DNA of 64,000 nucleotides from Geodermatophilus poikilotrophus (GTDB taxonomy: Bacteria > Actinomycetota > Actinomycetes > Mycobacteriales > Geodermatophilaceae): the NCBI RefSeq assembly GCF_900111455.1, contig NZ_FOIE01000002.1:463653-527652 (forward strand), in the 5' to 3' direction. Below are positions 1-8,064 of this stretch, piece after piece. Both the position numbers and the translations under genes were made by a program. How positions within the stretch are numbered: position 1 is the first letter of the stretch; each line of letters begins with the position of its first letter. The notes beneath the pieces were generated by a model that was given only the letters and a program-made list of their open reading frames with translations, was not told where the DNA came from and searched no databases.

Positions 1-2
1 CG

Positions 3-1148
3 GTCCCGAGCCCGGGCGGTGAGGAGCAGCTGCGCAACCTGGCCGGCCGGGTCCTCGGGCAGCGCCTGGACCTCGCCAAGCCGCTGTGGGAGCTGTGGCT
101 GGTCGAGGGCCTGGAGGACGGCCGCTGGGCGCTGATCTCCAAGGTCCACCACTGCATGGTCGACGGCATCGCCGGCACCGACCTGATGCAGCTGGTGTTC
201 GACCTCACGCCCGACGCCACGCACGGCGAGGCGCAGGACTGGACCCCGCAGCGCAACCCGTCGTCCCTCGAGGTGGTCGCCGGCGCCGTGCAGGACGCCG
301 TCGCGCACCCACTGCGCGAGCTGACCCGGCTGCCCGGCGCGGGCGGGGTGCGCGGCGCCCTGCGGGCCGGGCGGTCGCTGGTCGCCGGCGCGCCCTCCGC
401 GGCCCGCCAGCTCGCCACGCCGACCGCCCGCTCCCTCAACGGGCCGATCGGCCCGCACCGGCGGTGGGCCTGGTCCGACGTGGGGTTCGACGAGCTGAAG
501 GGCGTCCGGACGGCGTTCGGCGGCACGGTCAACGACGTCGTCCTGACCGCCATCACGGGCGGCTTCCGCGAGCTGCTGGAGCGGCGCGGCTCGCTGCGCG
601 AGGGCCTGGTCGTGCGCTCGCTGGTGCCGATCTCGGTGCGCCGGCCGGGCCAGCGGGGGCAGCTGGGCAACCAGATCTCGCCGGCCTTCGTCGACCTGCC
701 CGTCGCCGAGTCGGATCCGGTGGCCCGGCTGGCGTCGGTACGCCGCCAGATGGACCGGCACAAGGAGGTCATGCAGGCCGTCGACGCCCGCTCCATCATC
801 GGGATGGGCGACTTCGTGGCGCCGACGATGCTGTCCCTGGGCGTGCGCGCCGCGATGTCCGCCGGGCAGACGTGGTGCCAGGCGGTCACCACCAACGTGC
901 CCGGGCCACGGGTGCCGCTGTACGTGCTGGGCCGGCGGATGTGCTCCGCCCACGCCTACGTGCCGATCGCCGGCGGCATCCGGGTGTCGATCGGGATCTT
1001 CTCCTACCTCAGGACGATGACCTTCGGGATCAACGCCGACTTCGACGCCTTCCCCGACGTCGACGTCCTCTCCGCGGGCATCCGGCGCAGCATCGACGAG
1101 CTGGTCGCCGCCGCCCGGGACGCCGCCTCCTCCCCCGCGGTCACCTGA
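3..1148 (+). CDS. WS/DGAT-family wax ester synthase/diacylglycerol acyltransferase, 5' end outside window
   Basis: This family transfers acyl groups from acyl-CoA to long-chain alcohols or diacylglycerol, making wax esters or triacylglycerol at the membrane and lipid-body surface. The frame is open from base 3, so the true start lies upstream; 381 residues are visible, against about 450-480 for full-length members. The catalytic HHxxxDG motif is read as HHCMVDG, at visible residues 49-55. The C-terminal WS_DGAT domain shows an NQISPAFVDLPV segment and a TTNVPGP segment, both typical. An internal ATG at 156 lies inside the active-site motif and cannot be the start. An SDR-family gene follows after 37 bases on the same strand. 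The exact substrate cannot be read from sequence. Confidence 0.9.
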   Translation, partial: VPSPGGEEQLRNLAGRVLGQRLDLAKPLWELWLVEGLEDGRWALISKVHHCMVDGIAGTDLMQLVFDLTPDATHGEAQDWTPQRNPSSLEVVAGAVQDAVAHPLRELTRLPGAGGVRGALRAGRSLVAGAPSAARQLATPTARSLNGPIGPHRRWAWSDVGFDELKGVRTAFGGTVNDVVLTAITGGFRELLERRGSLREGLVVRSLVPISVRRPGQRGQLGNQISPAFVDLPVAESDPVARLASVRRQMDRHKEVMQAVDARSIIGMGDFVAPTMLSLGVRAAMSAGQTWCQAVTTNVPGPRVPLYVLGRRMCSAHAYVPIAGGIRVSIGIFSYLRTMTFGINADFDAFPDVDVLSAGIRRSIDELVAAARDAASSPAVT

Positions 1149-1185
1149 CGGGTTGGCCGCCGCGCCGGTCGGGTAGCCGGTCGGC

Positions 1186-2184
1186 GTGGCAGTCCCCGAG
1201 TCCGACCTCACCGTCGCCGTCACCGGTCCCACGGGGACCTTCGGCGCCGGCCTCGTCCCGCTCCTGCAGGCCGACGACCGCGTGCAGCGCATCGTCGGCA
1301 TCGCCCGGCGGCCGTTCGACCCGGCCGAGCGGGGCTGGACGAAGATGGAGTACCGGCGCGGGGACGTCCGCGACCCGTCCGCGCTGCAGGAGGCGTTCGC
1401 CGGCGCCGACGTCGTCGTCCACCTGGCCTTCCTCATCACCGGCAACGCCTCGCGCGGGACCACCCGGGCGATCAACGTCGACGGCACGCTCAACGCCTTC
1501 CGCGCCGCCGCGGCCGCCGGCGCCCAGCGCTTCGTCTACGCCTCGTCGGTCGCCGCCTACGGCTGGCACCCGGACAACCCCGAGCCGATCGCCGAGGACT
1601 GGCCGGTGCGCCCCGCCGCCCGGCTGTTCTACGCGCAGGAGAAGGCCGAGCTCGAGCAGCTGCTCGACGCCGAGTCGGCCACCACACCTGGTCTCGCGCT
1701 GTACCTCCTGCGCCCGCCGATCGTGCTCGGGCCGAACGCCGTCGGCGCCAAGGACGTCCTGCCCGGCCCGCTGGCGCCGATCGGCCGCCGGCTGTTCGGC
1801 CGCCCCCGGCGGCTCCCGGTGAGCGTCCCGGTGGTGACGCCGGAGCTCCGGCTGCAGGTCGTGCACGAGGAGGACGTCGGCCGGGCGCTGCAGCTGTGCG
1901 TCGTCGCCGCCGGCCCGCCCGGCGCCTACAACATCGCCGGGGACGGGGTGCTGACCGCGGCCGACGTCGCCCGGGAGTTCGGCGCGCTGCCGATCCCGGT
2001 GCCCGCCGCCCCGGCCCAGCTGGCCGCCCGCGCCGTGGCCCGGCTGCCCTTCCTGCCGCCGGCCGCCGAGTGGGTGGAGGCGGCCAGCCGCCCGGTCATC
2101 ATGGACACCGCCAAGGCCAAGCAGCAGCTGGGCTGGCGGCCCCGCTACACCGGGCGGGAGGCGCTGCGGGACACCCTGCGGTGA
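1186..2184 (+). CDS. NAD-dependent epimerase/dehydratase (extended SDR)
   Basis: This is a 332-residue Rossmann-fold oxidoreductase of the extended short-chain dehydrogenase type, acting on a nucleotide-sugar-like or other small substrate in the cytoplasm. The N terminus carries the dinucleotide-binding motif TGPTGTFG at about residues 13-20. The catalytic tyrosine and lysine appear as YAQEK around residue 150, and a YASSVAAYG segment precedes them, as in epimerases. The GTG start at 1186 directly precedes the first beta strand. It follows the acyltransferase by 37 bases and is probably co-transcribed with it. A C-rich inverted-repeat element begins right after its stop codon. The substrate is not predictable from the sequence. 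Confidence 0.88.
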   Translation: MAVPESDLTVAVTGPTGTFGAGLVPLLQADDRVQRIVGIARRPFDPAERGWTKMEYRRGDVRDPSALQEAFAGADVVVHLAFLITGNASRGTTRAINVDGTLNAFRAAAAAGAQRFVYASSVAAYGWHPDNPEPIAEDWPVRPAARLFYAQEKAELEQLLDAESATTPGLALYLLRPPIVLGPNAVGAKDVLPGPLAPIGRRLFGRPRRLPVSVPVVTPELRLQVVHEEDVGRALQLCVVAAGPPGAYNIAGDGVLTAADVAREFGALPIPVPAAPAQLAARAVARLPFLPPAAEWVEAASRPVIMDTAKAKQQLGWRPRYTGREALRDTLR

Positions 2185-2240
2185 GAGGGCCCCCTGCTCC
2201 CCGCCCCTCACGAGCCCGCGGCGGGACCCGGCAGGGGGCT
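2185..2240 (+). repeat. Intergenic inverted-repeat element, copy 1
   Basis: This G+C-rich element starts at the base after the SDR stop codon. An outer stem GCCCCCTGC/GCAGGGGGC encloses an inner CCGC...GCGG arm around the CGAGCCCGCGG core. It is the first of about twelve related copies and probably acts as a bidirectional terminator between two convergent genes. Confidence 0.7.
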
Positions 2241-2259
2241 GCGGTGCCCTGCGGAGGGC

Positions 2260-3174
2260 CTACGGCGTCGGGACCACCGACGGCAGCCAGGCCAGCACGT
2301 GCTCGGCCAGCAGCTCCGGGCACTGCAGCTGCGGCACGTGCCCGACGCCGGGCAGCTCGACGTAGCCCCAGTCCGGGTGCCGGCGCGCGACGTCGCGGGC
2401 CACGGACACCGGCACCAAGCGGTCGCGGTCGCCGTGCACCAGCAGCACCGGCACCCGCACGCCCGCCATCGCCCGGCGCACCAGCCGCGGGTCGGCCAGC
2501 AGCAGGAGCAGCGAGCGCGCCGCGGTGAGGAACGCGCGGTCCATGCCCGCGACGTCCCGCCGCTCGTCGACCAGCGCGACCGAGCGGTCGACCAGCGCCG
2601 GCGGGACGCCGTCGGGGTCGACGCCGCAGAGCTCCAGCATCTCCCGGACCGTGCCCCGCGCACCGAGCCTGCGGCGACGGCCGGCCAGGTAGCGCTGGCC
2701 CGCGCCGGGCAGCGCGTAGAGCCCGAACGCCGCCGCGACGCGGGGGTCCGGTCGTCCCCGCGGGCCGGGCAGGGCGGCATCGACCAGCACCAGCCCGCTC
2801 ACCTTCGCCGGTGAGCGCTCCGCCTCGAGGACCGAGACCATCCCGCCCATCGAGTTGCCCACCAGCACCACCGGGCCGCCGGTCACCTCGCGCACGAAGC
2901 GGTCGAGCACCACCACGTTGTCCCGCACGTTCGCCGTCCGCTGCTCCGGCTCGCTGCGGCCGAAGCCGGGCAGGTCGAGGGCGTGCACCCGGGCGTGCGG
3001 GGTCAGCAGCGGGGCGAACAGGTCCCAGTTGAGGTGCGAGCCGCCCAGGCCGTGCACCAGGACGACGATCGGCCCGTCCGCACGGCCGCCGAAGTCGACG
3101 TGGTGCACCGGGCCGTCGATGTCCACGGTGCGGCTGCGCCCGGGGCTGCCCGCACCGCCGGTCTGGGCGTCCAT
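2260..3174 (-). CDS. alpha/beta hydrolase
   Basis: This is a 304-residue alpha/beta-hydrolase-fold enzyme, probably a cytoplasmic esterase or lipase-like hydrolase. The oxyanion segment is HGLGG (residues 41-45), the nucleophile elbow is VGNSMGGM with Ser108, the acidic residue lies in HGDRDRL (about 249-251) and the catalytic histidine is His279 in GVGHVPQL. The frame is open much further upstream, but the ATG at 3174 is chosen because the fold begins soon after it and the upstream extension is low-complexity and antisense to the next gene's leader. It converges on the SDR gene and is divergent from the hydrolase at 3359, with 184 bases between. The substrate is unknown. Confidence 0.85.
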   Translation of the reverse strand: MDAQTGGAGSPGRSRTVDIDGPVHHVDFGGRADGPIVVLVHGLGGSHLNWDLFAPLLTPHARVHALDLPGFGRSEPEQRTANVRDNVVVLDRFVREVTGGPVVLVGNSMGGMVSVLEAERSPAKVSGLVLVDAALPGPRGRPDPRVAAAFGLYALPGAGQRYLAGRRRRLGARGTVREMLELCGVDPDGVPPALVDRSVALVDERRDVAGMDRAFLTAARSLLLLLADPRLVRRAMAGVRVPVLLVHGDRDRLVPVSVARDVARRHPDWGYVELPGVGHVPQLQCPELLAEHVLAWLPSVVPTP

Positions 3175-3358
3175 GTCCGTACCGTGCCACGCCCGCGTCC
3201 CCGCCCGTCCGCCAGGGCCCGGGTCCACGGGGTGTGTCACACGGCACTGCCGGACTGCCGATGGGTGTATCAGGTACCGCTCCGGAGTGTCAGGAGCAGT
3301 ACCCGGTGGTACCTGCGGGGCGGGCCGCCCACGGAGGCCGGCTGACGAGGAGGACGAC

Positions 3359-4153
3359 GTGACGCGAGGCGATGGACCGGCGCTGCCGCTGTACCTGACC
3401 GAACCGGGCCGGGCGGTGGCCGACTTCGGGCTGTACCTGGCGGCACGACCGCTCCTGCCGCGGCTGCCGCAGGGCGACGGGCACCCGGTGCTGGTGCTCC
3501 CGGGGTTCCTCACCGACGACACGTCGACGAGGGTGCTCCGCTCGACGCTGCGCCGGCTGGGCTACCGCGTGCACGGCTGGCGCCTGGGCCGCAACATCGG
3601 CCCCACGGGCGCCTGCGTGGCCGGGATGCGGGACCGGATCGACGACCTCAGCGACCGCTACGGCCGGCCGCTGTCCCTCGTCGGCTGGAGCCTGGGTGGC
3701 ATCTTCGCCCGCGACCTGGCCCGGCGGACGCCGGACTCGGTCCGGCAGGTGGTCACCCTGGGCAGCCCGATCCGGCTCAACCGGCACAGCCAGAGCCGGG
3801 CGTCGCGGGCCTTCGACCGGTACGCGCACCTGCACGTCGAGCGCCGCTCGCTGCCGCTGGAGCCCGACGGCTCGCCGCTGCCCGTGCCCACCACGTCGAT
3901 CTACTCGCACTACGACGGCATCGTGCACTGGCGGACCTGTCTGGAGACCCCCGGCGAGCGGTGCGAGAACATCGCCGTGATGGCCAGCCACCTGGGCCTG
4001 GGCCACCACCCGGCCGCGCTCTGGGCGATCGCCGACCGGCTCGCCCAGCCGGAGGGCACCTGGCGGCCGTTCAAGCCCCCGGTGTTCCTCCGTCCGGCCT
4101 TCCCGCGCCCCGACCTGCCCGCTCCGCTGACGAGCGCGACCGCCGCAGCCTGA
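3359..4153 (+). CDS. alpha/beta hydrolase, lipase-like
   Basis: This 264-residue protein has the layout of lipase-type alpha/beta hydrolases. The strand before the oxyanion hole ends in LVLPGF (45-50), the nucleophile elbow is VGWSLGG with Ser111, and a C-terminal GLGHHP segment supplies the histidine. There is no obvious signal peptide or membrane segment, so it is probably cytoplasmic. The GTG start at 3359 is preceded by GACGAGGAGG at good spacing; the longer frame from 2855 is a shadow. It is divergent from the neighbouring hydrolase and followed by a strong hairpin. The substrate is not identifiable. Confidence 0.85.
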   Translation: MTRGDGPALPLYLTEPGRAVADFGLYLAARPLLPRLPQGDGHPVLVLPGFLTDDTSTRVLRSTLRRLGYRVHGWRLGRNIGPTGACVAGMRDRIDDLSDRYGRPLSLVGWSLGGIFARDLARRTPDSVRQVVTLGSPIRLNRHSQSRASRAFDRYAHLHVERRSLPLEPDGSPLPVPTTSIYSHYDGIVHWRTCLETPGERCENIAVMASHLGLGHHPAALWAIADRLAQPEGTWRPFKPPVFLRPAFPRPDLPAPLTSATAAA

Positions 4154-4198
4154 CCGCGCCGCCGCCCGACCCACCGCCGCCCGACCCCACCGCCGCCG

Positions 4199-4230
4199 AG
4201 GGCCCGACGACCGCACGGTCGCCGGGCCCT
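4199..4230 (+). terminator. Rho-independent-type hairpin after the hydrolase
   Basis: AGGGCCCG-A-CGACCG pairs with CGGTCG-C-CGGGCCCT across a two-base loop, giving a 14-pair stem with one internal mismatch. It lies 46 bases after the stop of the hydrolase gene. No U-tract follows, which is common for actinobacterial terminators. Confidence 0.65.
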
Positions 4231-4815
4231 GGTGCATGCCGGCCGACTGCTGCCGGCGCTGCCCTCGGCCGACCGCGCGAACGCGACGAACCCCAGGTGA
4301 GCGCCGTCGACGTCCTGCTGTTCGTGCACCCCGGCGTTGCCGACCGCGTCCATTCTCGCAGGTCGGGACGACAGCCGTGAGGCGCCCGGACACCGCATTG
4401 CATGGCGCCCAATGGAATCGACCCGAGTTCTCCCCCGCCGCGTGGTCGACGGACACGGTGTCGCCGCCCGCGGCGGTGAGCACCCGCGGCGGAGGCTGAC
4501 AGGGCGGCGGTGGCCGCGGGCCGGGACCACCGCACCGACCGGCCAGCTCATCGACGTACCGTCAGGGTCCCGACACGCTGCGCTCGCGGGGTGCCCTCGA
4601 GCGGACTCCCGGACGCGGGGCCCCGCAACGGCGGGTGACATCTCCTCGTCGACTGCGCTCGGTGACGACGAGCCGTGCGACGCGGCGGGCGCGTGGCCGC
4701 CGGGAGACAAATCTCGTCGTCGTCCTTGCAGGGATCCTGGTCCCCACCCAGGGTTACCGGGACGTCGTCGCGGCTCCCCTCGCGACCATTCCCATCCCTT
4801 TCGCCCGGAGACGAC
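4231..4815. other. Long intergenic leader before the exopolysaccharide operon
   Basis: These 585 bases lie upstream of the GT2 gene and contain no frame I would call coding on either strand. The composition is less G+C-rich near 4380-4440 and 4690-4760. No riboswitch class I could recognise (including GEMM c-di-GMP types) fits. The region presumably holds the promoter of the operon that starts at 4816 and a long untranslated leader. Confidence 0.4.
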
Positions 4816-5910
4816 ATGCGCGTGGTCGCGCTCATCCCCGCACACAATGAGGAAGAGACGATCGACATAGCGATCGACTCCCTGCGCAGTCAGTCGCGCC
4901 CACCCGACCGCATTGTCGTGGTCGCCGACAATTGCACCGACCGCACCGTGGAGTACGCCGTCGCAAAAGGAGTCGAGGTCTTTCCCACGACGGGGAACAC
5001 CCACAAGAAGGGCGGCGCGCTGAACCAGGCGCTCGCGCGTGAGCTCCCGGGGCTCGACGACGAGGACGGCGTGTTCGTGATGGACGCCGACTCCAGCCTC
5101 GACGACGGGTTCTTCGAGTCGGCCATCGCCCTGCTGAGCCGGCCGAGACCCGGCCGTCACGCCGCCGACCAGGGCACTCGCACAGCTCACGCGGGCCGCT
5201 ACGGGGGGATCGGCGGCACCTTCCGGGGTCGCGACGGCGGCGGGTTCGTGGGATGGCTGCAGCGCAACGAGTACGCGCGCTATGCACGGGACGTCAGACG
5301 CCGTGGTGGCCGCGTGCTCGTCCTCACCGGAACGGCCACCCTGTTCCGCGTCCGCGCCCTCCGCGACGTCCACGAGGCACGGCTCGACGGTCGGCTGCCC
5401 GGGGTCGGCTACGTCTACGACACGCAGGTCCTGACCGAGGACAACGAGCTCACCTTCGCACTCCTGCACCTGGGATACCGGATCCGCTCGCCGAAGCACT
5501 GCACCCTGACCACGGAGGTCATGCCCACGTGGGGTGACCTCTACCGCCAGCGGCTGCGCTGGAAGCGGGGAGCGCTGGAGAACTGCCTGCAGTACGGCCT
5601 GACCAGGCACACGTTCGAGTACTGGTTCCGGCAGCTCTGGACCGGTCTGGGCGTCGTGGTCATCGTCGCCTACCTCCTCAGCATCGTCTGGGCCCTCGCC
5701 GTGGAAGGTGGCGTGGTCCTGCACCCCCTGTGGCTCGCGATCACCGTCCTCTTCGCCGTCGAGCGCGTGGTCACCGTCCGGTCGCGCGGCGCACTGGCGA
5801 TGGTCGTCGCCTCGGTGGTCTTCGTGGAGATGACGTTCGACCTGTTCCTGCAAGGAGTGCACGGCAAAGCCGTCCTGGACTCCGTCACCCAACGAGAGAG
5901 AGCTTGGTGA
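4816..5910 (+). CDS. Processive family-2 glycosyltransferase (NodC/cellulose/hyaluronan-synthase-like)
   Basis: This is a 364-residue inner-membrane GT2 enzyme that should polymerise a beta-linked polysaccharide from a UDP-sugar. The N terminus starts the GT-A fold with ALIPAHNEEETI. The DxD motif is DAD at 90-92, the catalytic acidic pair is ED at 208-209, and the processive signature QRLRW lies at 245-249. Three C-terminal membrane segments lie near 275-295, 303-321 and 326-346; there is no N-terminal membrane helix. The ATG at 4816 is chosen because the fold starts immediately. The stop overlaps the next start (GTGA), beginning a fully overlapping four-gene operon. The product could be a chitin-, cellulose- or hyaluronan-like chain; the sugar is not readable. 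Confidence 0.85.
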   Translation: MRVVALIPAHNEEETIDIAIDSLRSQSRPPDRIVVVADNCTDRTVEYAVAKGVEVFPTTGNTHKKGGALNQALARELPGLDDEDGVFVMDADSSLDDGFFESAIALLSRPRPGRHAADQGTRTAHAGRYGGIGGTFRGRDGGGFVGWLQRNEYARYARDVRRRGGRVLVLTGTATLFRVRALRDVHEARLDGRLPGVGYVYDTQVLTEDNELTFALLHLGYRIRSPKHCTLTTEVMPTWGDLYRQRLRWKRGALENCLQYGLTRHTFEYWFRQLWTGLGVVVIVAYLLSIVWALAVEGGVVLHPLWLAITVLFAVERVVTVRSRGALAMVVASVVFVEMTFDLFLQGVHGKAVLDSVTQRERAW

Positions 5911-6053
5911 GCGTGTACTTCACCCCCGCGGCCGCTGCGGCGGTCCTCCTCCCTGCGACCGGCAGCGACTACTTCTGGCTGTTCATGGCCGCATTCACCC
6001 TGGTGACCGCATTCGGCGCCCTCCTCCGCGTTCTGCCGCGCAGGGAGGAATGA
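5907..6053 (+). CDS. 48-residue LPATG sorting-signal microprotein
   Basis: This tiny protein consists of 14 residues, then LPATG (14-18 to 15-19 depending on start), a hydrophobic stretch of about 20 residues (YFWLFMAAFTLVTAFGALL) and a basic-acidic tail RVLPRREE. That is the layout of a sortase cell-wall sorting signal with almost no cargo. Its GTG start overlaps the GT2 stop codon by four bases and its stop overlaps the next ATG, so translational coupling is likely. No sortase gene is visible in the window. It could be a sortase substrate, a small membrane partner of the synthase, or a signal whose anchoring role has been lost. Coding is supported by perfect nesting in the operon and by the conserved-looking tripartite signal, not by homology. 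Confidence 0.7.
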   Translation: MSVYFTPAAAAAVLLPATGSDYFWLFMAAFTLVTAFGALLRVLPRREE

Positions 6054-6829
6054 CGCGTTCTCATCCGCCCGCGAGGAGGGACAGGCCCGCCGCCGTCCTG
6101 CTGGGCCTCTCCTCGGCGGCGGCCATCCTGATGGTGCTGTGCCTCACCACGGGGCTCATCTCGCCGTCGAGCGCGGACCCGCCCCCGCTGAACGCCTTGT
6201 CCCTCGACGACGACGCCACCTACGTCGGGGGCCACGCGACGGCCATCATCACCTTCGACGACGGCCCGGATCCCGTGTGGACCCCACTGGTCCTCGACGT
6301 GCTTCGGGCAGCCGACGTCAGAGCGGTCTTCTTCCTCATCGGCGAGCGAGCGGCCGACCACCCGGACCTGGTACGACGGATCGCCGCCCAGGGGCACGTC
6401 ATCGGCAACCACACGTACACGCACCCCGACCCCCTCGTGGTCACCGCCGGTCAGCTCGCCGAGGAGATCGACCGCACCAACGAGGTGATCGGGCGCATCA
6501 CGGGCGTCCGACCCACCCTCTTCCGGCCTCCCTTCGGACACGTGACGACGGCGGTGCAGGACCTGGTGGAGCGACGGGGGATGCACACCGTCATGTGGGA
6601 CAACTCGTCAGGCGACTACGAGCAACCCGCTGCCTCGACCATGGTCGACCGCGTCCTGGGGACGGCGCGACCCGGCCCGGGCACGATCGTCCTGCTGCAC
6701 GACGGGGACGCCGGCAGGCGTTCCGGCAGCGACCGGCAGCAGACGTGTCTCGCGCTGGGACCGATCATCACCGGGTTGAGGGAGCGCGGGTTCACCATCA
6801 GCACCCATGTGCCCGTGCCCGACCCCTGA
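6050..6829 (+). CDS. Polysaccharide deacetylase (NodB homology, carbohydrate esterase 4)
   Basis: This 259-residue membrane-anchored or secreted enzyme should remove N- or O-acetyl groups from a polysaccharide outside the membrane. An N-terminal hydrophobic segment lies at about 14-37. The CE4 motifs are in order: TFDDGPD (metal and base aspartates), NHTYTHP (metal histidines in HTYTH), RPPFG and LLHDG. The ATG overlaps the stop of the LPATG microprotein (ATGA), and its own stop overlaps the GH16 start (TGATG). Next to a NodC-like synthase it most likely de-acetylates that enzyme's product, which would favour an N-acetylhexosamine polymer. That link is inferred from gene order only. Confidence 0.9.
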   Translation: MTRSHPPARRDRPAAVLLGLSSAAAILMVLCLTTGLISPSSADPPPLNALSLDDDATYVGGHATAIITFDDGPDPVWTPLVLDVLRAADVRAVFFLIGERAADHPDLVRRIAAQGHVIGNHTYTHPDPLVVTAGQLAEEIDRTNEVIGRITGVRPTLFRPPFGHVTTAVQDLVERRGMHTVMWDNSSGDYEQPAASTMVDRVLGTARPGPGTIVLLHDGDAGRRSGSDRQQTCLALGPIITGLRERGFTISTHVPVPDP

Positions 6830-7830
6830 TGTCGGCCCGCACCGGTCGTGTTCGCCGTGACCCGGGCTCGCGCGCCCGCCACCTGGTGCGCTCGCTCTCC
6901 CCGCTCCCCGGAGCGTCCTCTCCTGCCCGGCGACCCTTCCGGCGGAGACGCGCACGGCACGGTGCACCGCCTGCCCGGCGCGCCCGACCAGTGCTGTTCG
7001 CCTCGGCGGCCCTGGCGGCGATCACGACGGCGGTGCTCGTGACGCCCGGAGACCACGTGCGCCCCTGGCCCGGTGACGTCGACGTGCCATGGGCCCGGGA
7101 GCCGGCGTCCCTGGTGTGGTCCGACGAGTTCGAGGGTCCCGCCGGTACGCCGCCGGACCCGCTGCTGTGGGACCTCGAGACAGGAGCCGAGTGGACCGAG
7201 GGCGAGCTGCAGTGCTACACGGCCGACCCCGCGAACGCCAGCCGGGACGGGGACGGCCACCTCGTGATCCGCGCCCTCCGCAGTCCCGGCCACCGCTGCG
7301 AGGACGGGCGTGTCCGGGACTACACGTCGGCGCGCATGACGACTCGTCACCACGCCGACCACGGCACCCTCGCCGTACGGGCCCGCCTCCCCACGGGTCG
7401 CGGCACGTGGCCGGCCATCTGGGCGCTCGGCAGCAACTACCCCGAGGTCGGCTGGCCGCAGTGCGGTGAGATGGACCTGGCGGAGGCCAGCGGGCAGGAC
7501 CCCCGCAGCGTCGGCATCCACCTGCACGGCCCCGGCTACAGCCACGCCGACGCGCTCGGGACGAGGCACCGCCTGGAGGTCGAGGCGACCTACTTCCACG
7601 TGTACGCGGTGACCTGGAGCGACGATCGCGTGGACTTCTCCGTCGACGGGCGCCACGCCTGGGGGACGAGCCGGGACGACCTCCCCGACGGGGCGACCTG
7701 GGCGCTGGACCACTCCTTCTTCGCGATCCTGAACGTCGCGGTCGGCGGGACCCTGGCCGGGCCGCCTGATGAGACCACCACCTGGCCCCAGGAGATGACG
7801 GTCGACTACGTGCGCTTCTACAGCGCGTGA
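6829..7830 (+). CDS. GH16 family beta-glucanase, membrane-anchored
   Basis: This 333-residue protein has a long Arg-rich cytoplasmic N terminus, one membrane segment near 55-72 and an extracellular GH16 jelly-roll. The catalytic signature is EMDLAE within GEMDLAEASG, the beta-bulge ExDxxE form found in laminarinase-like (1,3- or 1,3-1,4-beta-glucan) members. The WTEGELQCYT segment and the C-terminal VDYVRFY strand are also typical. The ATG at 6829 overlaps the deacetylase stop. As last gene of the operon it may trim or release the polysaccharide made by the GT2. A lytic-enzyme role against foreign beta-glucan is the alternative. Confidence 0.88.
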   Translation: MSARTGRVRRDPGSRARHLVRSLSPLPGASSPARRPFRRRRARHGAPPARRARPVLFASAALAAITTAVLVTPGDHVRPWPGDVDVPWAREPASLVWSDEFEGPAGTPPDPLLWDLETGAEWTEGELQCYTADPANASRDGDGHLVIRALRSPGHRCEDGRVRDYTSARMTTRHHADHGTLAVRARLPTGRGTWPAIWALGSNYPEVGWPQCGEMDLAEASGQDPRSVGIHLHGPGYSHADALGTRHRLEVEATYFHVYAVTWSDDRVDFSVDGRHAWGTSRDDLPDGATWALDHSFFAILNVAVGGTLAGPPDETTTWPQEMTVDYVRFYSA

Positions 7831-7876
7831 GACCGCGACGGGCTGCACCGGCGACCGGAGGCCGTGGGGTGCACGG

Positions 7877-7948
7877 TGGGCGCGGCAGGGATCGAACCTG
7901 CGACCGCTCGCTTGTAAGGCGAGAGCTCTCCCGCTGAGCTACGCGCCC
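7877..7948 (-). tRNA. tRNA-Val (anticodon TAC)
   Basis: Read on the minus strand this folds as a complete cloverleaf. The acceptor arm is GGGCGCG/CGCGCCC, the anticodon arm is CTCGC-CTTACAA-GCGAG giving anticodon TAC, and the T arm contains GGTTCGATCC. The discriminator base is A and the CCA end is not encoded. It lies between the GH16 gene and repeat copy 2. Confidence 0.93.
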
Positions 7949-7970
7949 CGCGCGCCCAGGGTAGTTGACG

Positions 7971-8023
7971 GACCGCCCTGTCCCCGCCACTCGCGGGCTC
8001 GCGGCGGGACCCTGCCGGGGGCC
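7971..8023 (-). repeat. Intergenic inverted-repeat element, copy 2
   Basis: This copy contains CCCCGCCACTCGCGGGCTCG followed by CGGCGGGACC and CTGCCGGGGG. It lies 41 bases beyond the 3' end of the peroxiredoxin gene and upstream of the tRNA-Val gene, and probably terminates the peroxiredoxin transcript. Confidence 0.65.
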
Positions 8024-8064
8024 GCCGGTGGCGTGGCCGGCGCACGGCCACGCCACCGGCAGGA

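Noticed and set aside
4231..4815. A c-di-GMP riboswitch before the polysaccharide operon
   Set aside because: I looked for GEMM-I and GEMM-II conserved blocks and found no convincing match; only isolated short words resemble them.
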